Part shown: piece by piece, positions 21,178 through 31,091 of the stretch
Layout: each line of letters begins with the position of its first letter
Numbering within the stretch: position 1 is the stretch's first letter
Source of the DNA: Symbiodinium natans
Taxonomy: Eukaryota; Sar; Dinophyceae; Suessiales; Symbiodiniaceae
DNA length: 64,000 nucleotides
Direction: 5' to 3'
Assembly (NCBI GenBank): GCA_905221605.1
Contig: CAJNDS010000746.1
Coordinates: forward strand, 176,961 to 240,960
The notes under the pieces: generated by a model
What the model was told of the DNA's origin: nothing
The model's input: the letters and a program-made list of their open reading frames with translations, nothing else
The model's database searches: none
Program-made: the position numbers and the translations under genes

Positions 21178-22057
21178 ATCACATGCCACGAATCCCCCGC
21201 ATTCCCCCGCCATCCAAGCACCAGACACTTCGAGGTTACTTCTTTTAGGAGACTTATATGGTCCAAGTTCTATCAACAGGGGTGTGTATGACCCGAATTG
21301 TTGGGAGCCCCCCCGCCCAGGGTTGCCAGGCTTCTCGACTAGATGCTGCCAATTGGAGGTTTCAGGAAGTACCAAAAGGCACGACTCCCCCCTTGGCCGC
21401 GAGGGTCTTCCAACACCCTGGACCACGGCGTGCAGGCGGTCGGATATGCCAAGGACTACTGGCTGGTGAGGACGCGCTGGTGGCTAATGATCTTTCATTG
21501 CCAGAAAGCCCCCCCAACATCCAAAACTCAAAACTCTGGGTTGAAAAAAAGCTGGGTCTCTGGTAGGATATGAGTGTTGCCCAAAGTCGCGTACCCCACA
21601 ATACTAAAAGCCTTCCTATACGGATTGAATCGCCAAGAAGGGTACCCCTGTTTTTCGGCAACCTCCATCTGGAGGTTGCTGTGAGTGCTTGAATCGTTTG
21701 CCTCGCTCCTGCTGCCGCTGGTGTGAGAGTCGACTTGCTAAACCTGAAAGTTTAGCCAGTGTACTCTTGAAGACACCCTAAACCCCAACCCTAAACCCTA
21801 AACCCCTAAACCCCTAAACCCCTAAACCCCTAAACCCCTAAACCCCTAAACCCCTAAGCCCCTAAGCCCCTAAGCCCCTAAGCCCCTAAGCCCCTAAGCC
21901 CCTAAACCCTAAACCCTGAACATCCCCCCCACCCCCCCCCCCCCCCCCCCCCCCCCATGAAGATCTTTGCTCCAGCTCGGCACTCAACTCCAGGAACTCA
22001 TGGGGCCCGGGCTGGGGTGAGAAAGGCTACATCCGACTGCTCCTCGGATTCTGGTGG
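12721..22057 (+). CDS. Papain-family (C1A) cysteine protease, cathepsin-like, at least 16 exons
   Basis: A C1A endopeptidase made as an inhibited proenzyme and expected in a lysosome or vacuole-like compartment. Exons: 12721-12789, 12936-13004, 13616-13660, 14049-14119, 14528-14591, 15011-15089, 15939-15994, 16364-16442, 16817-16875, 17294-17356, 17817-17834, 18990-19034, 19789-19847, 20297-20331, 21404-21470, 21994 to about 22057. The frame closes across every junction, giving about 315 residues. Seen: I29 propeptide (QEFSKSYSAGELESRKAIFE, ANLRKVQAHNAEYRR, MNELADLSEEEF); mature start AMDWRSKGVVTPVKDQG with oxyanion Gln at 15077-15079; CGSCWAFSATETVESHY with catalytic Cys at 15953-15955; CGGTGGCEGATMELAFN; YVRLPINDASAL; ALATKGPMSVTVAADSW; YGGGIFQGC; DHGVQAVGYAKDYWLV with His at 21424-21426; NSWGPGWGEKGYIRLLLG with Asn at 21995-21997. 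Donors are GT, GC or GA; the next exon starts with G. The signal-peptide exon and the extreme C-terminus were not found; the end may lie near or beyond the 8.8-kb element. All catalytic residues are intact. Confidence 0.88.
13470..13569 (-). repeat. Telomeric array (CCCTAAA)
   Basis: About 14 units inside the second protease intron, 46 bases before the next exon. Confidence 0.95.
15484..15664 (-). repeat. Telomeric array (CCCTAAA)
   Basis: About 26 units with one CCCTACA variant, in the intron between the oxyanion-Gln exon and the active-site Cys exon. A second array lies at 15797-15882 in the same intron. Confidence 0.95.
16686..16773. mobile_element. Family A element with 9-base flanking duplication
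   Basis: 88 bases, TGGGATGTTC to GAACATCCCA. GCTTTCATG occurs immediately left (16677-16685) and one base right (16775-16783), which fits a target-site duplication. It lies in the intron between protease exons 16364-16442 and 16817-16875. Confidence 0.75.
17594..17770 (-). repeat. CCCCAAA variant telomeric array
   Basis: More than 15 consecutive ACCCCAA units with a few CCCTAAA units among them, in a protease intron. The sorting of variants into one block suggests local duplication after insertion. Confidence 0.85.
17860..18270. repeat. Cluster of microsatellites in a protease intron
   Basis: GAGAGAGG tract, an AAG tract (17968-18018), a TAACATAATA tract and a TA tract. Glu-, Ser- and Phe-rich open frames on both strands here come from these repeats. 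Confidence 0.85.
18419..18500 (+). repeat. Telomeric array (TTTAGGG)
   Basis: About 12 units in a protease intron. GAGGATG followed by GGTTT or AGTTT lies on both sides (18408-18419 and 18502-18513), a possible flanking direct repeat, though part of it overlaps the repeat motif. Confidence 0.9.
18560..18960. repeat. CT-rich and TA microsatellite stretch
   Basis: TCTC/TTTC runs followed by an ACAC/TATA tract. The long open frames on both strands are low-complexity artefacts. Confidence 0.8.
19107..19207. mobile_element. Family A inverted-repeat element
   Basis: 101 bases, diverged right half (GGGAGCATCCCAA). Its left end is joined directly to a TTTAGGG array. Confidence 0.6.
19420..19506. 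mobile_element. Family A element, shortened right arm
   Basis: The left arm is complete. The right arm runs TTAAGGACTG-ACATCC and lacks the inner part of the terminal repeat. Confidence 0.55.
20313..20438 (+). repeat. 27-base exon-end direct repeat flanking a telomeric array
   Basis: The segment beginning TTCCAGGGCTGCAGCCAAGG occurs at 20313-20339 and again, identical over 27 bases, at 20412-20438. Between them are 72 bases of TTTAGGG repeat. The left copy spans the end of the protease exon encoding IFQGCSQ and its GC donor (after 20331), so the right copy duplicates exon, donor and the first intron bases. Confidence 0.9.
20522..20614. mobile_element. Family G inverted-repeat element
   Basis: TTGGAGTACT at the left, GTACTCCAA at the right, with a T-run and CCAGGG before the right end. 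Second copy of the element at 3506-3610; it lies in a protease intron. Confidence 0.55.
20886..20997. mobile_element. Family A element with an extra inner palindrome
   Basis: About 112 bases. The usual arms surround CCTCATATGACAA and its inverse TTGTCATATGAGG. Flanks GTCGAGTC and GTCGAATC differ at one base and may be a target duplication. Confidence 0.6.
21777..21920 (-). repeat. Telomere-like array of 8-base CCCCTAAA and CCCCTAAG units
   Basis: A block of CCCCTAAA gives way to a block of CCCCTAAG and back to CCCTAAA, in the last protease intron found. C-runs follow at 21930-21956. Confidence 0.85.
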
Positions 22058-22128
22058 TATACTGGTGGTAGTTTAAATGTTTATTGGGGGGGGGGGGCGG
22101 GGGGGGGGGGGGGGGGTGTGCAGCTTAA

Positions 22129-22225
22129 ATAGGGTCTATTTGGAAGCTGAGACTCGTGTTTTAAAGAGGAAATAAGGCCCCAAAACGTATACTTATTTAC
22201 AAGAGACAACTTCCAAATAGACCCC
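22129..22225. repeat. Small inverted repeat inside the left end of the 8.8-kb element
   Basis: AATAGGGTCTATTTGGAAG at the left is answered by CTTCCAAATAGACCCCATT near 22208-22226. The end motif is therefore present three times in the element. Confidence 0.6.
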
Positions 22226-22244
22226 ATTATCGTTTCTGGGGGGT

Positions 22245-24700
22245 CTGGGGCAAGGAATTAAATAATTTAAATAATTTAAATTATTTAAATAATTTAAATA
22301 ATTTAAATAATTTAAATCCGAAAAGGGGGGGGGCAGGCCCCACCGGGCCCCCTCCCCCTCCCAGAATTAAATAATTTAAATAATTTAAATCCTGAACACC
22401 CCTTTCGGATTTAAATTATTTAAACTATTTAATTCTGGGAGGGGGAGGGGGCTGGGGCCTGGCCCCCCCCTTTTCGGATTTAAACTATTTAAATTATTTA
22501 AATTATTTAAATTATTTAAATTATTTAAATTATTTAATTCCACCCCTGGAATTAAATAATTTTTAATAATTTACATAATTTAGATAATTTAAATAATTTA
22601 AATAAATTAAATCCGAAAAGGGGGGGGAGGCAGGCCCCACCGGGCCCCTCCCCCTCCCAGAATTAAATAATTCAAATAATTTAAATCCTGAACACCCCTT
22701 TCGGATTTAAATTATTTAAATTATTTAATTCTGGGAGGGGGAGGGGGCCCGGTGGGGCCTGCCCCCCCCCCCCTTTTCGGATTTAAATTATTTAAATTAT
22801 TTAAATTATTTAGATTATTTAAATTATTTAATTGTGGGGGGGGAATTAAATAATCTAAATAATTTAAATCCGAACCCCCCCTTTCAGATTTAAATTATGT
22901 AAATTATTTAATTCCCCCCCTGGAATTAAATAATTTAAATAATTTAAATAATTTAAATAATTTAAATAAATTAAATCCGAAAAGGGGGGGGGGCCAGGCC
23001 CCACCGGGCCCCCTCCCCCTCCCAGAATTAAATAATTTAAATAATTTAAATCCTGAACACCCCTTTCGGATTTAAATTATTTAAATTATTTAATTCTGGG
23101 AGGGGGAAGGGGCCGGGTGGGGCCTGCCCCCCCCCCTTTTCGGATTTAAATTATTTAAATTATTTAAATTATTTAAATTATTTAAATTATTTAATTCCGG
23201 GGGGGAGAATTAAATAATTTAAATCCGAACCCCCCCTTTCAGATTTAAATTATTTAAATTATTTAATTCCCCCCCTGGAATTAAATAATTTAAATAATTT
23301 AAATAATTTAAATAATTTAAATAATTTAAATCCGAAAAGGGGGGGGCCAGGCCCCACCGGGCCCCCTCCCCCTCCCAGAATTAAATAATTTAAATAATTT
23401 AAATCCTGAACACCCCTTTCGGATTTAAATTATTTAAATTATTTAATTCTGGGAGGGGGAGGGGGCCCGGTGGGGCCTGCCCCCCCCCCCTTTTCGGATT
23501 TAAATTATTTAAATTATTTAAATTATTTAAATTATTTAAATTATTTAAATTATTTAAATTATTTAATTCCGGGGGGGGGGGAATTAAATAATTTAAATCC
23601 GAACCCCCCCTTTCAGATTTAAATATTTAAATTATTTAATTCCCCTCCCGGAATTAAATAATTTAAATAATTTAAATAATTTAAATAAATTAAATCCGAA
23701 AAGGGGGGGGGGGCCAGGCCCGGGCCCCCTCCCCCTCCCAGAATTAAATATTTTAAATAATTTAAATCCGAAAGGGGCGTTCCGGATTTAAATTATTTAA
23801 ATTATTTAATTCTGGGAGGGGGAGGGGGCCTGGGCCTGGCCCCACCCCCCTTTTCGGATTTAAATTATTTAAATTATTTAAATTATTTAAATTATTTAAA
23901 TTATTTAATTCCGGGGGGGGGGAATTAAATAATTTAAATAATTTAAATCCGAACCCCCCCTTTCAGATTTAAATTATTTAAATTATTTAATTCCCCCCCC
24001 GGAATTAAATAATTTAAATAATTTAAATAATTTAAATAATTTAAATAATTTAAATCCGAAAAGGGGGGGGCCAGGCCCCACCGGGCCCCCTCCCCCTCCC
24101 AGAATTAAATAATTTAAATAATTTAAATCCTGAACACCCTTTCGGATTTAAATTATTTAAATTATTTAATTCTGGGAGGGGGAGGGGGCCTGGTGGGGCC
24201 TGGCCCCCCCCCCCCCCTTTTCGGATTTAAATTATTTAAATTATTTAAATTATTTAAATTATTTAAATTATTTAATTCCGGGGGGGAGAATTAAATAATT
24301 TAAATAATTTAAATCCGAACCCCCCCTTTCAGATTTAAATTATTTAAATTATTTAATTCACCCCCTGGAATTAAATATTTAGATTAAACATTTTAAATAA
24401 TTTAAATCCGAAAAGGGGGGGGCCAGGCCCCACCGGGCCCCCTCCCCCTCCCAGAATTATAATTTAATTTAAATCCTGAACACCCCTTTCGGATTTAAAT
24501 TATTTAAATTATTTAATTCTGGGAGGGGGAGGGGGCCGGGTGGGGCCTGCCCCCCCCCCCCCTTTTCGGTTCCCCCCTGGAATTAAATAATTTAAATAAT
24601 TTGAATAATTTAAAAAAATTAAAAAAATTTAATTCCGAAAAGGGGGGGGGGAGCAGCAGGACCAGGCCCCCCCCCCCTCCCAGAATTAAATAATTTAAAC
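22245..24700. repeat. AT/GC palindromic satellite, about seven units of about 300-365 bases
   Basis: Runs of AATTTAAATAATT alternate with GGCCCCACCGGGCCCC-type blocks and their reverse complements. The landmark CCTGAACACCCCTTTCGG recurs near 22390, 22687, 23052, 23404, 24129 and 24474. Almost every block has its inverse next to it, so strong cruciforms are expected. Confidence 0.9.
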
Positions 24701-24705
24701 TATCG

Positions 24706-25482
24706 CGGCTCGATTTGGCCAAATTTTGCCGGGCAGCCTGCGGGCAAAATTTGGCCAAATCGGGCTGCTCTTCGTATGCCATGAGAAATGCGCGGCTCGA
24801 TTGGCCAAATTTTGCCCGCAGACTGCCCGGCAAAATTTGGCCAAATCGAGCCGCGATAGTTTAAATGATTTCGGGCCTCCAGAAAGGCGCGGCTCGATTT
24901 GGCCAGATTTTGCCGGGCAGTCTGCGGGCAAAATTTGGCCAAATCGGGCTGCTCGTCGAACGCGATGAGAAATGCGCGGCTCGATTTGGCCAAATTTTGC
25001 CGGGCAGCCTCCGGGCAAAATTTGGCCAAATCGAGCCGCGCCTTTCTGAAGGCCCGAAATTGTTTAAACTTTCGCGGCTCGATTTGGCCAAATTTTGCCG
25101 GGCAGCTTCCGGGCAAAATTTGGCCAAATCGGGCTGCCCTTCGTATGCGATGAGAAATGCGTGGCTCGATTTGGCCAAATTTTGCCGGGCAGCCTCCGGG
25201 CAAAATTTGGCCAAATCGAGCCGCGATAGTTTAAATAATTTCGGGCCTCCAGAAAGGCGCGGCTGGATTTGGCCAGATTTTGCCGGGCAGCCTCCGGGCA
25301 AAATTTGGCCACATCGAGCCGCGCATTTCTCATCGCATACGAAGGGCAGCCCGATTTGGCCAAATTTTGCCGGGCAGTCTGCGGGCAAAATTTGGCCAAA
25401 TCGGGCTGCTCGTCGTACGCGATGCGAAATGCGCGGCTCGATTTGGCCAAATTTTGCCCGGCAAAATTTGGCCAAATCGGGC
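24706..25482. repeat. Nine tandem hairpins of a GATTTGGCCAAATTTTGCC motif
   Basis: Each hairpin pairs CGATTTGGCCAAATTTTGCC with its inverse across a GGGCAGNCTNCGGG loop, about 60-68 bases per hairpin, joined by two alternating linkers (CATGAGAAATGCG and TCGGGCCTCCAGAAAGG types). Open frames of up to 211 codons on both strands arise because the palindrome has no stops. Confidence 0.9.
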
Positions 25483-25559
25483 CCCTGGACATTGAAATGA
25501 AATTGGTTTTTTAAATTCCCCGATGCTAAATCACGAGCCCGGGCCTGCCCCTCAATACT

Positions 25560-28500
25560 AAATTACGAGCCCGGGTCTCCCTTCTCTTCTCTTGTTCTCT
25601 TTTAAATCTCAAAATCACACCAAAGGACCAAAGGAAGCTTCTTTTCCTTATTGAATGAAAAAGAAAAAGAAGAAAAGAGATAGGTAAAGACACTGAAGAG
25701 CTCCACTGCCTATTGTTTCATTCCTTTTCCTTTCTTTCTATGTGTTGTTTTCCTTCTCGTTTCAGAAAGCTAGCAAAATAAGGGCAAGGGGGCTTCCTGA
25801 AGAGGAGAGAGGGCACCTATTTTTTTACAATTATAGAGGGAAAAGCGAGAGACAAGGAAGGGAGAGATGATAGATAAAGAAGAGTGCTATCCGTCTCCTT
25901 GTTTATTGTGTCTTCTCTTCTTTTCAGTTCATCATATTCCTCTTTTTGGCCTGTCTCTTCTGCTCTTGTCCTTACCCTTCTCCTTTTCAAGTTCTTCCTT
26001 TTTCGTTTTCTGTTTCGATAAGAAAGAGGGAAGGGAGAGAGAAGGGAGAGAGGATAGATAAAGAAGAGTGCCATCTTCTTTGCGCCTTGTTTTGTCTCTC
26101 CATCTTCTTTGTTCATCTCTCTTCTATTCTTTTCTTGGCTCTTCCCATTAGCATTGTGTTCCTTTTATCTCTCCTCTCTCCTTCTCTTTGCCTTCTCTTC
26201 TCCTGTTCCCCTTTAAATGACAAAAACACAAGAAAGGAAGAACAAGAGGGGAATGGAGGCCCTTTTCCTGAATTCTCCTGTTGCAATGAATAAGGAAAAG
26301 AGCATAGGAGATAAGGAAGGGAATTGTGGGCGATGGAACGGGTGTCCTTTTTGATAGTTTTCTGCATCTTCAAGGAAGAAAAAAGGACACCCGCCCAAGA
26401 AGGAAAAGTAACATAAGAGATAGGGAGGAAATTGAAAAGCTCCTCTCTTTACCTAGTCATTCCCTGTCCTCTCTTCTTATTTGTTGTTTTTCTTATTCGC
26501 TTCAAAAAGCAAAATAACAAAATAAGGGAAAGGCGATTTCCTGAAGAGGAAGAAGGGCGCCTACCTGTGAATAGCAAGGTTGATTTTTTCTAATTAGGGA
26601 GAGACTTGCCCCGCCTGAGCCTCCCTGGCCTGCTTGTTGTGGCCACATTCCGGTACAGTTGCGCTTCCAGAAAAATGGCATCCTTGTTATCTCCTCTCAC
26701 TTCCCTTTCCCTTCTCTCCTTCTGTTTCCTTCTGACTGATAAACCACAAGAAAGGAACTTGTATGATAAGGCAGTGGAAGGGTAAGCATACTTCATCATA
26801 CCCCTCCTCTCGGCCTATCTCTTCTGTTCCTTTCCTTACCCTTCTCCTTCTCATAGTTCTTCCTTTTTGTTTTCTTATTTCGAAAAGAAAGATGGCAGGG
26901 AGAGATAAGGAAGAGAGGATAGATAAAGAGTGAGTGCCATCTTCTCTGCGCCTTGTTTTGTCTCTCCCTCTTCTCTATTCATCTCTCTTCTATTCTTTTC
27001 TTTGCTCTTCCCATTAACAATGCAATCCTTTTGTCTCTCCTCTCTCCTTCTCTCTCCCTTCTCTTCTCCTGTTCCCCTTTAAATGACAAAAACGCAAGAA
27101 AGGAAGAACAAGAGGGGAATGGAGGCCATGTTCCTTTCTTTTCCAATGGATGGGAAAGTGAGCGGGTTGGCTCCTTGTCCGTAGACCCTCCCCACGCTGC
27201 AGCAAATCCCCTCCTCTCGCCCTATCGCCTCTGTTCTTTTCCTTGTTCCCAAACGGAAAAAGAAAATGGGTTCCTTTACATGTTCATTGTTCTTCCTTTT
27301 GTTTTTTGTTTGAAAGGGAAAGATAAGAAAGAGAGGAAAGAAGAAAACGAGCACCATCTTCTCTTTGCCTGATTTTGCACCTCCCTCTCCTGTCTTCATT
27401 TCTCTTCCATGATTTTCATTGCTCTTCCCATGAAAATTGTTTCCTTTTGATCTCTCCTCTCTCCTTTCTCTCTCCCTTCTCTTCTCTTGTTCTCTTTTGA
27501 ATCTCAAAATCACACCAAAGGAAGCTTCTTTTCCTTATTGAATGAAAAAGAAAAAGAAGAAAAGAGATAGGTAAAGACACTGAAGAGCTCCACTGCCTAT
27601 TGTTTCATTCCCTTTCCTCTCTTTCTATGTGTTGTTTTCCTTGTCGTTTCAGAAAGCTAGCAAAATAAGGGCAAGGGGGCTTCCTGAAGAGGAGAGAGGG
27701 CACCTATTTTTTAATTATAGAGGGAAAAGCGAGAGACAAGGAAGGGAGAGATGATAGATAAAGAAGAGTGCTATCCGTCTCCTTGTTTATTGTGTCTTCT
27801 CTTCTTTTCAGTACCCCTCCAGAAAATTCAAATGGCCTCCTTGTTGTCTCTCCTCTCTCACTTCCCTTGCCCTTCTCTCCTTCTGTTACCTTTTAACTAA
27901 TATAACACAAGAAAGGAACTTGTATGATAAAGCAGTGGAAGGGTAAGCAGAGGGTGACTCCTTGCGCGTGGACCTTGCCCATACGTCATCATATCCCTCT
28001 TTTCGGCCTGTCTCTTGTGCTCTTTTCCTTACCCTTCTCCTTTTCAAGTTCTTCCTTTTTAGTTTTTCTGTTTCGAAAAGAAAGAGGGAAGGGAGAGAGA
28101 AGAGAGAGAGGATAGATAAAGAAGAGTGCCATTTTCTTCGCGCCTTGTTTTGTCTCTCCATCTTCTTTGTTCATCTCTCTTCTATTCTTTTCTTGGCTCT
28201 TCCCATTAAAATTGTCTTCCTTTTATCTCTCCTGTCTCCTTCTCTCTCCCTTCTCTTCTCCTGTTCCCCTTCAAATGACAAAAACACAAGAAAGGAAGAA
28301 CAAGAGGGAATGGAGGCCATGTTCCTTTCTTTTCCAATGGATGGGGAAAGTGAGCGGGGTTGGCTCCTTGTCCGTAGACCCTCCCCACGCTGCAGCAAAT
28401 CCCTCCTCTCGCCCTATCGCCTCTGTTCTTTTCCTTGTTCCCAAGCGGAAAAAAGAAAATGGGTTCCTTTACATGTTCATTGTTCTTCCTTTTGTTTTTT

Positions 28501-30790
28501 ATTTGAAAGGGAAAGATAAGAAAGAGAGGAAAGAAGAAAACGAGCACCATCTTCTCTTTGCCTGATTTTGCACCTCCCTCTCCTGTCTTCATTTCTCTTC
28601 CATGATTATCATTGCTCTTCCCATGAAAATTGTTTCCTTTTGATCTCTCCTCTCTCCTTTCTCTCTCCCTTCTCTTCTCTTGTTCTCTTTTAAATCTCAA
28701 AATCACACCAAAGGAAGCTTCTTTTCCTTATTGAATGAAAAAGAAAAAGAAGAAAAGAGATAGGTAAAGACACTGAAGAGCTCCACTGCCTATTGTTTCA
28801 TTCCCTTTCCTCTCTTTCTATGTGTTGTTTTCCTTGTCGTTTCAGAAAGCTAGCAAAATAAGGGCAAGGGGGCTTCCTGAAGAGGAGAGAGGGCACCTAT
28901 TTTTTTAATTATAGAGGGAAAAGCGAGAGACAAGGAAGGGAGAGATGATAGATAAAGAAGAGTGCTATCCGTCTCCTTGTTTATTGTGTCTTCTCTTCTT
29001 TCCAGTACCCCTCCAGAAAATTCAAATGGCCTCCTTCTTGTCTCTCCTCTCTCACTTCCCTTGCCCTTCTCTCCTTCTGTTACCTTTTAACGAATATAAC
29101 ACAAGAAAGGAACTTGTATGATAAAGCAGTGGAAGGGTAAGCAGAGGGTGACTCCTTGCGCGTGGTCCTTGCCCATACGTCATCATATCCCTCTTTTCGG
29201 CCTGTCTCTTGTGCTCTTTTCCTTACCCTTCTCCTTTTCAAGTTCTTCCTTTTTTAGTTTTTCTGTTTCGAAAAGAAAGAGGGAAGGGAGAGAGAAGAGA
29301 GAGAGGATAGATAAAGAAGAGTGCCATTTTCTTCGCGCCTTGTTTTGTCTCTCCATCTTCTTTGTTCATCTCTCTTCTATTCTTTTCTTTGCTCTTCCCA
29401 TGAACAATGCAATCCTTTTGTCTCTCCTCTCTCCTTCTCTCTCCCTTCTCTTCTCCTGTTCCCCTTTAAATGACAAAAACGCAAGAAAGGAAGAACAAGA
29501 GGGGAATGGAGGCCATGTTCCTTTCTTTTCCAATGGATGGGGAAAGTGAGCGGGGTTGGCTCCTTGTCCGTAGACCCTCCCCACGCTGCAGCAAATCCCT
29601 CCTCTCGCCCTATCGCCTCTGTTCTTTTCCTTGTTCCCAAGCGGAAAAAGAAAATGGGTTCCTTTACATGTTCATTGTTCTTCCTTTTGTTTTTTATTTG
29701 AAAGGGAAAGATAAGAAAGAGAGGAAAGAAGAAAACGAGCACCATCTTCTCTTTGCCTGATTTTGCACCTCCCTCTCCTGTCTTCATTTCTCTTCCATGA
29801 TTGTCATTGCTCTTCCCATGAAAATTGTTTCCTTTTGATCTCTCCTCTCTCCTTTCTCTCTCCCTTCTCTTCTCTTGTTCTCTTTTGAATCTCAAAATCA
29901 CACCAAAGGAAGCTTCTTTTCCTTATTGAATGAAAAAGAAAAAGAAGAAAAGAGATAGGTAAAGACACTGAAGAGCTCCACTGCCTATTGTTTCATTCCC
30001 TTTCCTCTCTTTCTATGTGTTGTTTTCCTTGTCGTTTCAGAAAGCTAGCAAAATAAGGGCAAGGGGGCTTCCTGAAGAGGGGAGAGGGCACCTATTTTTT
30101 TAATTATAGAGGGAAAAGCGAGAGACAAGGAAGGGAGAGATGATAGATAAAGAAGAGTGCTATCCGTCTCCTTGTTTATTGTGTCTTCTCTTCTTTTCAG
30201 TACCCCTCCAGAAAATTCAAATGGCCTCCTTGTTGTCTCTCCTCTCTCACTTCCCTTGCCCTTCTCTCCTTCTGTTACCTTTTAACTAATATAACACAAG
30301 AAAGGAACTTGTATGATAAAGCAGTGGAAGGGTAAGCAGAGGGTGACTCCTTGCGCGTGGACATTGCCCATACTTCATCATATCCCTCTTTTCGGCCTGT
30401 CTCTTCTGCTCTTTTCCTTACCCTTCTCCTTTTCAAGTTCTTCCTTTTTCGTTTTTCTGTTTCGAAAAGAAAGAGGGAAGGGAGAGAGAAGGGAGAGAGG
30501 ATAGATAAAGAAGAGTGCCATTTTCTTTGCGCCTTGTTTTGTCTCTCCATCTTCTTTGTTCATCTTTTTCTATTCTTTTCTTGGCTCTTCCCATTAAAAT
30601 TGTCTTCCTTTTATCTCTCCTGTCTCCTTCTCTTTCCCTTCTCTTCTCCCGTTCCCCTTTAAATGACAAAAACACAAGAAAGGAAGAACAAGAGGGGAAT
30701 GGAGGCCCTTTTCCTGAATTCTCCTGTTGCAATGAATAAGGAAAAGAGCATAGGAGATAAGGAAGGGAATTGAGGAGCTCCTTTCGCTAC
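25560..30790. repeat. Purine/pyrimidine tandem repeat, 1.19-kb unit
   Basis: AAGGAAGCTTCTTTTCC recurs at 25631, 27518, 28711 and 29906, giving units of 1193 and 1195 bases after a longer first unit. Each unit alternates C/T-rich and G/A-rich blocks. Copies are nearly identical, so amplification is recent. All open frames here are low-complexity artefacts. Confidence 0.9.
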
Positions 30791-30969
30791 TTTCTTATGC
30801 CCTTTCCTTTGTATCTACCACACAAAAACACCACTCTCAGCTTCCAAGAATACTCTCGTGGAGACGCATTGGTTAGTCTAAAAACCCGAGTCTCAGCTTC
30901 CAAATAGACCCTATTTAAGCCACCCACCCCCCCCCCCCCCCCCCAACCCTAAACACCCGAAGAAAGATG

Positions 30970-31059
30970 CAAGCCCTAAGCCCTAAGCCCTAAGCCCTAA
31001 GCCCTAAGCCCTAAGCCCTAAGCCCTAAGCCCTAAGCCCTAAACCCTAAACCCTAAACC
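30970..31059 (-). repeat. CCCTAAG variant telomeric array
   Basis: About ten consecutive CCCTAAG units followed by three CCCTAAA units, just outside the 8.8-kb element. Confidence 0.9.
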
Positions 31060-31091
31060 CCACCTTGCCAAGTAGGACCCCTGTGCCGTAC

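Larger units (their letters stand above)
22123..30920. mobile_element. 8.8-kb non-coding element with 39-base terminal inverted repeats
   Basis: Left end 22123-22161 (begins GCTTAAATAGGGTCTATTTG) and right end 30882-30920 match as inverted repeats at 38 of 39 bases. Outside them a G-run (22086-22118) and a C-run (30930-30944) are also mirror images. The interior is entirely repeat: an AT/GC palindromic satellite, nine hairpins and a 1.19-kb tandem. No transposase or other gene is visible, so it would be non-autonomous. It lies between the last protease exon seen and the minus-strand genes. Alternative: a complex satellite block that happens to share end sequences. Confidence 0.7.

Noticed and set aside
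20939-21469. 176-codon plus-strand frame
   Set aside because: It crosses a long C-run and reads the real protease exon (21404-21470) in the wrong frame.
24706-25482. CRISPR-like repeat array
   Set aside because: Repeats are long palindromes with two fixed linkers rather than unique spacers, and the context is eukaryotic.
24861-25500. Open frames of 204 and 211 codons on opposite strands
   Set aside because: They read through the nine-hairpin array. The palindrome has no stops in several frames on both strands, and the peptides are the same repeated words.
25817-30739. Many 60-185 codon frames in the C/T-rich tandem
   Set aside because: Low-complexity Ser/Leu/Phe or Lys/Glu/Arg peptides on both strands, repeated with the 1.19-kb unit; no splice grammar or family motif.
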